Origin: Apostichopus japonicus
Taxonomy: Eukaryota; Echinodermata; Holothuroidea; Aspidochirotida; Stichopodidae
Direction of reading: 5' to 3'
Length of the DNA: 64,000 bases
NCBI RefSeq assembly: GCF_037975245.1
Contig: NC_092576.1
Location: 27,853,611-27,917,610, forward strand
Part shown: positions 21,383-33,950 of the stretch, in pieces
Position numbering within the stretch: position 1 is the stretch's first letter
Layout of the letters: each line of letters starts with the position of its first letter
Notes under the pieces: generated by a model
Databases searched by the model: none
What the model was told of the DNA's origin: nothing
What the model saw: only the letters and a program-made list of their open reading frames with translations
Position numbers and translations under genes: made by a program

Positions 21383-24300
21383 ACGGGTGGGGGGGGGTGG
21401 GCGGGCGGGGTGGGAGAATCCCATCCAGAAGGAGATCGGTCTTAAGCCGTTCTGCCGATGTATAACTATCTCCTATCACCACCACTGTTGTCAATCTTGA
21501 TTGTAAAAACGTGAAGCGATCTCTACCCATTAAAGTCAACTCGGATATTGAAATCCAGTATTCATTAACTGATCAGCGACGACGTTCGTCTCCATCGAGG
21601 AGAGAATTTTCCATTCCTCTCTTCTCCTCTCCGCCATCCACCACCACCTCAAGGTAGACCTCATTAGCTTAGACCTGCTTCAAGAATTACCGCAACTTGT
21701 CGCTTATCGCGCAAAAAAAAAAAAAAAAAAAAAAATCATTTTGGGGGGATTCGCCTGGCTTCGACGATGGGATTCCGTGTTTGTTTTCTCCTCGGTGAGT
21801 TAATGCGTTTAATTTTTTTTTGCGAGGTTTTTTGGGCTGGATGCCAGGACGAGAGCGTTTCTCAATTAAAAAGCTTTGAGTAATAACTAGGCAATCTGTA
21901 GATGCCAGTGTGCGTGTGGCTGTGTGTCTGTGTGTGTGTTGTGTACACTGTCGGAACAAATTCTATGCGTGGAAAATTGAGTCTCCGATATTGTGGTTGT
22001 ATGATTTTAATTCCAACAGATAGTATGCGTAGAATTATTAAACATTCCGTAGCGGTGGGGTACATCCTCTTTGTACATTCCCGTTCTCTGTCTTGTAATG
22101 TTATTATTATTATTTTACCGTAAAGACGTAGGGTCGGTTGCTTACCGTTCGGACGTAGTATAGAATTAACGACTCCCCTGTATTTCGTAAAGCGCTCGGA
22201 GGTACAGTACCGTTCGTCCTTGTGCGGACTGCAGTCAGTTTGATGAATGCTAGATTCAAGAGGGGCTTAGAGGGGCTGAGAGGGCCTAGCCAGGCCTAGA
22301 GTTTTAAAACTTTAGCGACTTGCATGCATAAAAAAAAAAGGAAAAAAAAGGGCTAAAAATTGATCAATATATGGCATTTCCCTGAATTACAACATAGATC
22401 ATTTACTTTAATACAGATTAATAAGAGCATTCCAAACACATTTGCTGATTAATAAGCAGTGATACAGGGCTTATGTTACGTTAGGTAAAGGGAATCATGC
22501 CGATACTTGACAGACGTTCGTGAACAGACTAATGATTTGTTTATATTCTTTTATTCTTATATTCTTAGTGTCTATTGGCAGCAAAAAATGCAACTGCCAC
22601 TTTTTACCTTCTGACCAAAAAAAAACAAAACAATTGCAGGTCTAGTTGACGTAATTCATAATTTTATATTTAGTTGTGTAATCTCTTCTTTGTCTGATTT
22701 GTGTGTATGTGTTGTTGTGTCCATAGGAAATTATAATAATTGGTAGTAAATGAAGATAATTCATTGTTCTGTAATTTAGGTGAAAATCATTCCATATAAA
22801 GTTTTTTACTTCAGGCTTGTAATTGTTAGTTAATGAAAAAGGGAAAAGAAGGGGGGCGGGGAATGAAAAAAAATACTAATAAAAAAAATAAAATGGCTGT
22901 CGATGTCTACCTGTAGATCATTTTCGGGATCCCAGTTTGACCGAGAGTAGGTTTAGAATGTGACAGACTATAAGCTGGCCAGACAAACTATCACATATAT
23001 ATATTTTTTGTTTAATAGATGGAATTGTTTTGGGTACATGGCAACAAATTTTCAACTATTCCCTTACATTCCCGTTGAAAAATAAGCATTTCGTTTGCAA
23101 ATACTGGAGGGGGGAGATGCATTAACAACAACTTCGTGGATCATACATAGGTCTGTGACAAATTTGTAACAAAGTAAAGTTATAATTCGAGAATTTGAAT
23201 GCACTTTCTATACCCTGTATGAATATGCAGTATCTCCTATGACTACGCACCAATCACGATCAAGTCTTGAATGTGGGGAGTGGCTACCATGTATGTCCCG
23301 CCTTTTTCTACTTCTTGTGACCACTCGTCAGGAAGGACGTGCAAAAGATCGCCTGGTCTATCGTTGATTTTCAGCAATAGTCTGGACCGGGAAATTGCTT
23401 CTTCTTGCCTCCTACGTGGCTACCATCCATCTTGTATGGGGTTTGGAAGAAATTAGCCTGTGTGTCTGGTGTGTATATGTTGCATCACCTAGCCTAGCAC
23501 ACCATATCTCTTACCAGTTGTATGAATCATGCGGCCTACATAAATACAGTACTTTGATAGTGAAGATAACCAAACTCATCCAGGGAAAGTGCATTTGGTT
23601 GAATCCACAGCAAATGGCCAATATGACTGACATTGAAATGACACAGTCAACGTCCAGAACAAACAATAAATAACCGGTGATTTAGGTGTATTGAGTGCAT
23701 TTCCATCTGACCCAGTTATTTTTCTACAGAAAAATGTCCGTAATTATCTGCAATCCTAGTAAAATGAATTAAGGGATGTTTAGAATTTGAGAGGAAACAA
23801 GAAGAAGAAACAAGAAAAAAACAAGAAAAGCAAGAGAGAAAACGGGAAAAAAGAGCAGAAATTGTATTTTTCTGTCCTGTTGCTGTATATATATTTTTTG
23901 CTGTAGACAACTTTATCAGTTACAGAATGTCTTTCCACAGTCATGGACAATTTTCTCATTCCATTTCTGCAAAGATAAAACTGAAAAACATAAAAATATA
24001 AAAAAATAAAAAAAGGAAAAAAAGGAAAGAAGAAAAGAAAGAAACTCTCCTATGGCTGACATCATCAATTGTGTCCTGGTAACCATGGCGACAGAGCTTG
24101 CCACAAAGAGAGGCAGTTTATATAATGCTTTGCCGAGATGACGTTAGCAAGCATGGACTGTTGTTGTTTATATACAAATCCCACCTAACTTTCAATAGGT
24201 GTGCAGCTATTATAGAATTGTAATTTGCGAAATGGACAGATCTCATCACCGGTGTTTACAGTTTTAAACACACGGGGTCAAGAGTCGCAGAGTCCAGTGA

Positions 24301-24730
24301 AATTTACGGAGAGAAGGACGAATGAAAAAAAAAACGGTCAAAGCATTTGTTGTTTTCCTCTGTGGCAAAACATGGAAGACAGAGGGATTGATTCTGTCTA
24401 ATGAAAAAATTGGTGACCTTGCAGAGAGTGTTGATATGTATCGATTAATGCGTGCGTTTGAGTCGATTCCGTCAACGAGTTTGGCTCGAAACTACCGTAA
24501 AATGTAGTCAATCAGCCGGACAACGTTATGTCTCATTTGTATATCTAGGAAACGAGAATTTATCCTTTTTTACCCTTTCCTCTGACAAAATTGATGGTTT
24601 TTAAAAAAAAAAAAAAATGTTTGTGGTCCTGGGGCTGTGATTAAATAGTAATATGATGAAATGATTCCAGTGGACCAAACCTATTGTTAGAATTGAGAAT
24701 AGATCCTCTTCATTTTTCTTGTTTTCCTCC
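21383..24730. other. non-coding interval
   Basis: No gene is recognised. A G-rich run lies right next to the DIRS right end (21388-21412), a poly-A run at 21714-21735, and an AAAGAAAGG purine tract at 23790-24040. A donor-like CTCG|GTGAGT at 21795 follows a short ATG-containing stretch and could be a first-exon end, but nothing else supports this. Confidence 0.45.
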
Positions 24731-24986
24731 GGTAAAGTTATGTCCCCAGTAAAGTTTATGTCCCCGGTAAAGTTTATGTCCACGGTAGAGTTTTGTCTCC
24801 GGTAAAGTTTATGTCTCCTGTAGAGTTTTGTGCCCGGTAGAGTTTTGTCTCCGGTAAAGTTTATGTCCCAAGTAGAGTTTTGTCACCGCTAAAGTTTATG
24901 TCCCCGGTAGAGTTTTGTCTCTGGTAGAGTTGTGTGTCTCCAGTAGAGTTTTGTCTCCGGTATAGTTATGTCTCAGTAAAGTTATG
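24731..24986 (+). repeat. 18-19-bp degenerate minisatellite
   Basis: About 14 units of the form CCGGTAAAGTTTATGTCC / CCGGTAGAGTTTTGTCTC. The two variants (AAAGTTTATG and AGAGTTTTG) alternate irregularly. Confidence 0.9.
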
Positions 24987-27860
24987 CATTTTCCTCATCT
25001 ACCTGACCTATTAAATGGATATTACAGATCACTGTGTAGAATGCATAGACCGTGTATACTTCCCGAATGGTACAGTACATTCGGAAAAAACACATTGGAT
25101 CATCCCTTCCCCTTCCTCCCTCCCCCGGTCCCCCCAGGGAAATCGGACGGAGGCTCATTTGACGATCTTGCGAACATTTGGGTTGGATTCTACTCCTCAC
25201 GAAAAGAGGAAAAGTGAAAGTGTGTAAACTCAGCAGACGAGAATCCTGCAGTGTTCAGTTCCCCAGTAGTTTTGGAGGCACGCGTGCCGTCCCGTAAAAA
25301 TCTGAGAACGCACGGGGACCTCAAAAAATAACATCGGTTTCCCGGAGGAAACCCCTGGACGGAAATGCGCCAATGTACACACAGTTCCCCCGATTCGTGT
25401 TCTGTTTTGTTTATGTAGTGGGTGTAAGCTCCAGTGAATCAGCAATGAAGCAAATTACTGTTACTCATTTTTATTGCTACCAGGAAATAAATAGTCTCTG
25501 AAAAGTTCTGACGCCAGTTTAATGCACAAGATGGATTTTGTCATAATCCTAAAAGTATTAAAGGGTTGAATGTTAAAATTATTTGCAAATTTGGTTTTTC
25601 ATATATTTTGGACAAAAATATCTTACGAAATGACATTTGTGAAGGGAAAAAAAAAAATTAAATTAAGAATACACCCTCAAATTTTTCAGTGCAACACATG
25701 TATCACACTGTATTGTGGAACTTTGGTTATTGTAGCTACTATAAAGCATGGCAGGAATGATGATACACTTTTGCAAAAAAGTAAAACAAAAGGAATTATT
25801 AAGTTCGTTAATGAAATAAACGATAAGTATTGCATCAATATGTAAACGGTACAATCTACCATTCGTGAAGTAAACCTATGTGTTTTCAGAATCTGGCATT
25901 CATGAAGTAAACTAAATGTGTTTTCAGGATCTAGCATTCATGATGTAAACCTATGTGTTTTCCACAGAGATTGATATCACTCAAATAATAGCTGAGGAAC
26001 AATGCCATTTTTAAGATTACTGGAGATAATAGGTAATACAGAGGACAATAGTAAATTAAGTGGATCCATTCAATTCTGACTGTAGGTTGATGTAATCCAC
26101 CATTTGGTTTTATTGACTATTTCCCTCCCAAAATATTCTAAACTTGACTTCGGAACACCCACAGATGTAGACACCCAACAGTGTCACTGCCCTTGACAAT
26201 AATTTCTAAATTTCTAATTAATTTCTAATTAATGCATCTTGGGAGCATTTCTTAAACGGAAAACATTAAAAAAAAACTTGTCTTTCCTCTCGAGTTGTGC
26301 CGAGTTACTTCACTGCCTGTCCAGTGGTAGACTGAGAGGTTCAGCCACTTTGATTGATCGAGCCTCTGATCTATAACAGGTCATTTCTGAAAGAAGAAAA
26401 AAACACGAAAAAGTTTGTGTAGAAATACTAACTGAAATGACAGTACTCGTTCACTCACTCAACAGGTTTTCTATAAGCGTCCACGACATGCACAGAACAT
26501 GCTCGACTTTGTCGCTAACCTTCAAGACAACATACCTGTTAAAACTTGCAGCCGTGGGGATGCTAGAAACGTCTGTTAAAAACATGATTTTTTAAAAAAA
26601 TAATGTGCGAGCTCTCGTATAATTTGCGTTGGGTTGTTTGCCTGTTGGCATATATTTACGCTTGTACAAGTTGCTGATAGATAAATCTCCTACCAGCAAA
26701 TGGCAAAGCAAATTTTTTATTTTTTTTCTCGAAAAAGTAGAAAACGACTGCTTTGCACGGTGTGCCGTAGGTTTGCGGAGGTGTTGGGGAAATTCATGAC
26801 GTATTATAATTTATGCGCGGCATGTGACACGTGATGGCGGTTAACACATACCATGCTACAACGATTTCCCCGTCTCGCCCCGCGATAAAAGAGTCAGTTC
26901 ATGTCGGATATGAGACCGAAGGGAGCGGTGGGTATCGAAATATATATAATTTATTCCATAACGTATGTAATATTTGATATAGGAAAATATTATATGTCGT
27001 TTATTTCGTAATTATTTGATATATTAATATATTAACTCTTCACTTTGATCTACCCCCCTAGCTTACAACCATTAGTATTTAATTAACATCAGTGCACTAC
27101 ACAGCCAGCTGAACCCCTTGGGGTCAAAGGTCATCTATAGCACAACATCTAGTGTCAGTGAATATAACAATCTACTCCTACACTGTGTTATAAGTTTGTT
27201 TACAGTTAAAACTGTGGATATTATCAAGCATTCATATGTGCAATATTATGTATAAGATTTATATACAGTACTTAGTACTGCATGACAAAATCAATCCATC
27301 CACCCCCAACATTTCTCGTCAGGCTGTAAAAAGCCCGAGGGAGTTAGGACAATGTTTCTGCCCTTCGAGACAACAGTTTCGGTCCCCTTTCCGTATCTGG
27401 GAGCGATTTTTGTTTTGGTTTGTTTTTTGGGAGGGACTTCCTAACCCCATCAGATTAATTGGCAAACATTCTTTGTGGTTAAGTCTGCTAACACAGAGGC
27501 TGACAGCGAGGGCAGAATTCTTCGGAATAAAAGCGTTTGAAAAACTGTCGAGAAGATATTAACGTACTTTGCGTCTGTCACGGTTTAATCGGCGTCTGTT
27601 ACAGTTTCCTCTTTCCTCCCCCATTCCCTCGCCCGCATCAAGAGCCGTCAATTTAGACACGTTGGTTTTGATTTGCCGTCTCGTTCACCGTTCAAATATG
27701 CATTCATATATAGACATATATATATTGAAGAATGAGATAGAGATGAAGATACAGAGAAGTGAGAGAAAAAAAGGATGCATTTAATTTTTGATTGATGAGA
27801 GATTGTAAGAGTTTGAAAGGGAATGTAGTGGCCTGCACAGATCGATTCTTCTGACTGTGA
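24987..27860. other. non-coding interval
   Basis: No gene is recognised. Three imperfect 35-bp copies of ATTCATGAAGTAAAC...TGTGTTTTC lie at about 25860-25960. The rest is AT-rich with several A-runs. Confidence 0.45.
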
Positions 27861-27865
27861 AAGTG

Positions 27866-27998
<133 letters not shown>

Positions 27999-28312
27999 CT
28001 AATATTACAGGGGGAAGGTCTGGTTGAGTATCCAATTTTTTAATAATCTTTCATAATTTCATCTGTACATCTGTCGTAGCACATCCATCATATTAATTTT
28101 CATAAATATGGCTCTTCTCTGCTTGCCTACCAACTAGGCTATGGACGCTGATTGTGTGTCCAGAGGTTCGAAACCGGTATGACACCTGTATCGAACAATA
28201 CTAGTGCTGTTTATTTGGTGACATATTTTGCCTTACTCTAGAGATCAAACATGATGCTAACCAACTCGAAAATCATTTGTGATTCCTAAAGCCGGATCTT
28301 GAAAGAGATACT

Positions 28313-28316
28313 TTGA

Positions 28317-28358
<42 letters not shown>
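28313..28358. repeat. (TA)n microsatellite
   Basis: A short TA tract. No coding signal in the following 700 bases to 29040. Confidence 0.9.
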
Positions 28359-28361
<3 letters not shown>

Positions 28362-29139
28362 CATGTAAGTGTGTACATTCTATTTACTACAGATCTTCAA
28401 TATTCCGTACATGTGTAACTATGATGGCAATGCTGCATTTCCCCTTTTTCTGTTGTTGCCCATTTTGGAATTCGTTGGCTGGCTCTATTCAGGACAAGTT
28501 GTGTGTAAAAAGATCACTGCAACAAGTCTCCAAACCAAAACCCAAGGTTGTTTAAACAGCTATTAAAGTAGAACACCTTCATCTATGTGAAGCATTGTTA
28601 GCAGCAAATCAAGGGTGGAAAATTCTGATGGTTGAGCTGAACCCCTGCACAAACAGGACAATCAAACGGTTTTCAAGAAAGCGAATTAATCGCCTGTTGT
28701 CAAAGTCCTGCCCATTGTCAGCCTTGTTTAGGAGGTGTCAGTATCAGGAGTGAGGTCGTTGAAATTGGTGGAATCGGTTTGGTCTCCGGGATGGATAGGA
28801 ATTTAAGGTAAATGTTATAGACAGAGTGACAGACTGACAGACAGACAGGCTTGCATGCTTTGTGGGTTATGTCTGTCTTGGTGTATGTGTATAATCCTGA
28901 CTTGATGAGCTGGCTTTACATACATGCATACATACATACATATATACATACAGTACATGTATTGATAAGTTATCAACTGGTGTTGTATGCTGTTTGAAGG
29001 AAGGGTACTCACACAAGTGGTCAGGTTATTAAGCTCAGCGAATAGCTTTCCTTAGTTGAGAATGAAGCAAGCTGCATATGAACTGTAGGACGTGTACCTG
29101 CAGATATAGTTGTAGTTGTAAATTGGTCAATTTACAGTG

Positions 29140-29460
29140 GCAGATAATGAAGTGTTGAGGTATTGTGGCACACATGAAGTGTGTTGATAATTGTGTTGTC
29201 ACAGACATGAAGTGACATTGAGGTATTGTGGCACACATGAAGTGTGTTGGTAATTGTGTTGTCACAGACATGAAGTGACATTGAGGTATTGTGGCACACA
29301 TGAAGTGTGTTGATAATTGTGTTGTCACAGACATGAAGTGTTGAGGTATTGTGGCACACATGAAGTGTGTTGATAATTGTGTTGTCACAGACATGAAGTG
29401 TTGAGGTATTGTGGCACACATGAAGTGTGTTGATAATTGTGTTGTCACAGACATGAAGTG
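29140..29460 (+). repeat. 60/66-bp minisatellite
   Basis: Five copies of a unit containing TTGAGGTATTGTGGCACACA and GTGTTGTCACAGACATGAAG. Exact 60-bp copies occupy 29341-29400 and 29401-29460. Earlier copies have a 6-bp insertion (TGACAT) making 66 bp. The period is divisible by three, so both strands stay open, which is an artefact. Confidence 0.95.
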
Positions 29461-29636
29461 TATGTATAGTGTTTGCTGTGTAGTATTTAATTGCAGACAT
29501 GACGTGTTGATGAAAACAGTCAGGCATGCCCTGTTGATGTGTACATGGTTGCAGACATGAAGTGTTCACTTACAGATGTAGACAAGAAATGTTTAGTTGA
29601 AGACAAAAGGTGTTGTCTAAGTAGATCTATGCAGAC

Positions 29637-30128
29637 ATGACGTGTTGATGTATACATATGCATATGCATGTTTGCAGACATGTGTTGTATAATATACATA
29701 TGCATGTTTGCAGACATGTGTTGTATAATATACATATGCATGTTTGCAGACATGTGTTGTATAATATACATATGCATGTTTGCAGACATGTGTTGTATAA
29801 TATACATATGCATGTTTGCAGACATGACGTGTTGATGTATACATATGCATATGCATGTTTGCAGACATGTGTTGTATAATATACATATGCATGTTTGCAG
29901 ACATGTGTTGTATAATATACATATGCATGTTTGCAGACATGTGTTGTATAATATACATATGCATGTTTGCAGACATGTGTTGTATAATATACGTATGCAT
30001 GTTTGCAGACATGTGTTGTATAATATACATATGCATGTTTGCAGACATGTGTTGTATAATATACATATGCATGTTTGCAGACATGTGTTGTATAATATAC
30101 ATATGCATGTTTGCAGACATGTGTTGTC
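29637..30128 (+). repeat. 36-bp minisatellite
   Basis: About thirteen copies of a 36-bp unit containing ATACATATGCATG and TTTGCAGACATGTGTTG. A longer variant with GACGTGTTGATGTATACATA occurs twice (about 29637 and 29822), giving a higher-order period. Long open frames on both strands arise because 36 is a multiple of three. Confidence 0.95.
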
Positions 30129-30169
30129 GGTGTTTGTAATGACGGTCACAAAGGTTCTTGACTTATAGT

Positions 30170-32880
30170 GGCATACATGAAGTGCTAATGCGTAGTTACA
30201 GGAATAAACAGTACCCTTGTGCAGACATTCTGCGTTCATTCCATGTTCTCATTTGAAGGAAACTCAAGTTAACTCAGTAAATTTGGACGCTGTGACATCT
30301 GTATTTCAAGCAGTCCCTCGTTAGCCACGGCCTAAGCCGTTTGTACTGCTTTATACCCACAGTAGAAGGCTTTCAAGTAGTGGCTATTGCTTGCCACTGG
30401 AGTACCTGTTGCTCGTTTCGATGGCACTAGAATTAAATAGATCAGGCTTTTAACAGCTAGATTTTCATTGAAGCTGTGTATATGTATAGCATTTCATTGT
30501 CGATGGGGGACGTCCCTGGCGAGGAACGCTTTCGCTTTTCATTTCTATGGGACACTTCATCTGTCGTCGTTGACGAGCAACGACAGTGGAGAACAAAAAT
30601 GACGGGTTTTGTGATCGATGTTAAGTTCTGTAGAAGCTAAGTCATCATCAAGCAGCAGTTTGGCTTTTTTTCAAGTCATTGGTAGACTTAAAATGTTCAC
30701 TCTACTCAGAGGTGTTCCTGATGCCTAGAGCCTATTGTTTTTTTTTTTTAAATTTTTAATTTAATTTTTTTAATTTAACTTAATTATTTTTTAATTTTTT
30801 AATTTTTAATTTTAATATTTTTGTAGGAGAGGCAGCCCATCAAATCTTTATAAAACTACGTCCACTGTATTGTTTCAAGTTCAAAAGTCATCAGTAATTG
30901 ACCCACATTTTAACCTTATATACAATTTGCTTCAAGTTTTATCGGACTACTGCCCTCAGTGGGTTTGACCGTGCAAATATATCGCCGGGTTATCAGAGAC
31001 TGTTGTATTAGTGAATTTTAAGAAAACCTCTCCTCTGCTGGGCGATCATTAAATTAAACATTAAAATTGCATCGCCCACGGTCGTACAAACCGGCAGATT
31101 TGCAGGCTGCAGTTCTGGTTGCGCTGTCTTTTGCTCGAAGGATATCGTAGGATTTCGATGTGATCATGCTTAAAAGTCTGGTTTTCTGGGGCGGTGTGCA
31201 ATGTTAAATCAATATTAGAATCAATAGTCACTTGTATGATATCAATAAACACGTGAAAATGAAGCTGTCTTGATAGGGGGGCTTCACTGTGTATGTCTTG
31301 GATTAATTTAAAATTGTAAAATGAGTACACATATATATGCACATGTATTTACATATAGATACACATATAGATACACATATATATACACATATATATGCAA
31401 AGAGCACGATATGTACGTAATTTACATCAGAATTGATCAAATCTTAGACAGAGTATGAGGCTACCATCCATCCGGGCCCTGACTCCTCCTTCCTCTTAGG
31501 ACCATTCCTGTGGTAAAATTTTATTACAATTTGATTTGAGTACAGCAACTAGTTTTTCCTTACCCTTGCAGCAGGTCTGAACAAGCCCCCCCCATCCCCC
31601 TCCCCCCCCCCAAAAAGGCATAAGTATTTAATAGCTGGCTTATAAGCGAGTAAAATGTTTTGCATTAAAAAATATATATAATTATATACCAAACTGTCGT
31701 TGCCTGCATATTTTCGAATGTAATCATAAGAAAAAAAAAAGAAATAATCACAAGCCAGATCTGCAGGAACATTTTCCTATCGTAGGTTTTGAAAAAAGGT
31801 GAAATGTTGGAACGCAGAGTATGATTTTCAAGTAAAAAAGCTCGGAGCAGAATGAGTTGAAAGGAATTTGCGGGATTTGAAAAAAAAAAGAATAAGAAAA
31901 AAAAAAAATGAAGAAGGTATATAGAAAAAATATCCGAATTGTTTTTTCGTCGTTATCTCTTAAGACAAATATGAGAAACGAATTGTACTAGCGCGTCATA
32001 TCATATTTGTTTAGGTTTTAGCTGTATAATGGTAATTCTAACATAATTTACCTTATTTCTTCGTTTTTTTTATTAGACACATCGAAGGCTACTCCTCCTT
32101 GGGTCTCACAGAAGAGCGTGGCGTTTGGAAATCTTTTCTCTGTAAGATATTTCATTTTTTTTTTACTTAACTTTTCTCTAGCTGTGCTACTAATTCATGG
32201 GCTGCTCCTAACTTAAAATTGAAAAAGAAATTTCAGATTGTAAAAAGTAAAAAAAAAAAACATTTTGTGTTCAGATTGTGTTTCATAAACGCTTGAGTTT
32301 TGACGAGCGAGTGACCCATTTAAAGATATATGAGGGCACCCTCTGTTATTTGAAGCGGTCGGAGGTGATTTCCGTGCTGCAAGGCACAACTCAATAATAA
32401 TAATAATAATAATAAATTAATGATACTAATAATAATAAAATCCATTACAACTTTGTCATGGACAAACGGTATAGAATGTTTGTACAAGAATGCTCTGTTA
32501 ATTATTTGAAAAAAAGAAAACAGAAGATGTTTTTTTGTCAAGTTATTTTAGAATCAACAAAACAACGCACGAAAATTAACATTTCGGCTGACGTGGAGAA
32601 GCCAATCATTTATATTCAATTGAGCCTGAAAGTAACATTCCACAGATTCAGCATACTTTTTAAGGTAAAAGTCTTGAAAATCAGAGTATAGCTAATCGAA
32701 TGAAACTTTTACAAGCACTCGGTTGTTTATTTTCAATGTGAGCTGCAACAAAACTTTGCAGCGGATGCAAAATGCTAATCTGCTAGGAATAATCGAACAA
32801 TAGGGATTATCTCTGCCCACGACCGGGAGTATCTATCACATGGAAAGAGCTCAGTGTAGATTGCGTCCTTTGCAGCCTGA
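30170..32880. other. non-coding interval
   Basis: No gene is recognised. It holds a T/A-rich block at 30735-30825, short (ACATATAG)n at about 31325-31400, an (AAT)n tract at about 32393-32440 and several A-runs. Confidence 0.45.
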
Positions 32881-32882
32881 CT

Positions 32883-33332
32883 GCATGCTTCAGTCTGGCT
32901 ACATGATGCTGCAGCCTGGCTGTATGATGCTTCAGCCTGGCTGTATGATGCTTCAGCCTGGCTGTATGATGCTTCAGCCTGGCTGTATGATGCTTCAGCC
33001 TGGCTGTATGATGCTTCAGCTTGGCTGCATGATGCTTCAGCCTGGCTGTATGATGCTTCAGCCTGGCTGTATGATACTTCAGCCTGGCTGTATGATGCTT
33101 CAGCCTGGCTGTATGATGCTTCAGCTTGGCTGCATGATGCTTCAGCCTGGCTGCATGATGCTTCAGCCTGGCTGTATGATGCTTCAGCCTGGCTGTATGA
33201 TGCTTCAGCCTGGCTGTATGATGCTTCAGCCTGGCTGCATGATGCTTCAGCCTGGCTGCATGATGCTTCAGCCTGGCTGTATGATGCTTCAGCCTGGCTG
33301 CATGATGCTGCAGCTTGGCTACATGATGCTGG
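32883..33332 (+). repeat. 21-bp minisatellite
   Basis: About 21 copies of a 21-bp unit (ATGATGCTTCAGCCTGGCTG plus T) with few substitutions (TGT/TGC, CCT/CTT). It is open on both strands as heptapeptide repeats (MMLQPGC on +, ASYSQAE on -). Family resemblance to a protein is absent, so it is annotated as repeat DNA. Confidence 0.93.
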
Positions 33333-33748
33333 GTCCTCCTTTGAAATGTTCAGTTTAATTCCTAAAACCTCAACAGTAGGTTTGTGTTGATCTAACATCA
33401 TTATGATCACCAGTTCATCTCTTATTTTAAAACTGAATATCTCGGATAATTTAAAATTTTATGCAAACATTAATTCAACTCACTATTTTTCGTTTTTGTT
33501 GACATTTGAAGAATTCCTGGCTAAAGTTATCATTTATTTAAAACTTCCAAGAACTTTGAAAGATATTTGTTATTTCAAGCTTCTTGTCTCAATATAACTG
33601 CTGTCCTTATCTCTCTCCCCCCCCCCCTCCCCTGAATAACATGGTGCCATCAAAAAATCAATCTAAATTATGTCGTACTTTACATATATTCTTTTTTGGA
33701 TATATCTATTTTATTGTTTTTTCTTTTCTCTTCTTCTTCCTCTTACAG

Positions 33749-33847
33749 TCTATCACCATCTTCACCCATGTCGTAGTGGATGATCCCAGACAAACCCCCG
33801 GCAGCTTACCAGGAAAGTTGTTTCAAAATGTCACCGAGTTACCTATG
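33749..33847 (+). other. candidate untranslated exon upstream of BCL9
   Basis: A strong pyrimidine tract ending TCTTACAG precedes it and ATG|GTGAGT follows, which makes good acceptor and donor sites around 99 bases. One frame is open (33 codons), but it does not connect in frame to a known protein. It might be a 5' UTR exon of the downstream + strand gene, about 8 kb away. This rests on splice-site quality alone. Confidence 0.3.
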
Positions 33848-33878
33848 GTGAGTCCAGGAAGCCGATTGGTTCGAATGG

Positions 33879-33950
33879 ATTTGCAAATTTCCAAATATGC
33901 AAATTTTAAATTAAAATATTTAAATTTTGCATATTCAGAAATTTGCAAAT
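33879..33950. repeat. 72-bp near-palindrome
   Basis: Arms beginning and ending with ATTTGCAAAT are inverted complements with about three mismatches over some 32 bases each. It starts 31 bases after the donor of the candidate exon at 33749. A long hairpin or a tiny TIR element would explain it. Confidence 0.75.

Noticed and set aside
24322-24507. 61-residue + strand open frame
   Set aside because: Protein-like composition but no recognised family, no splice context and short length. Not supported as a gene.
29520-30239. Long Cys/His/Met-rich open frames on both strands
   Set aside because: They come entirely from a 36-bp minisatellite whose period is a multiple of three. All frames stay open by construction.
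32775-33410. 211-residue Ser/Gln/Ala repeat protein on the - strand
   Set aside because: Its whole body is the 21-bp minisatellite. The short unique ends have no family resemblance. Noted as a finding only for a transcript check.
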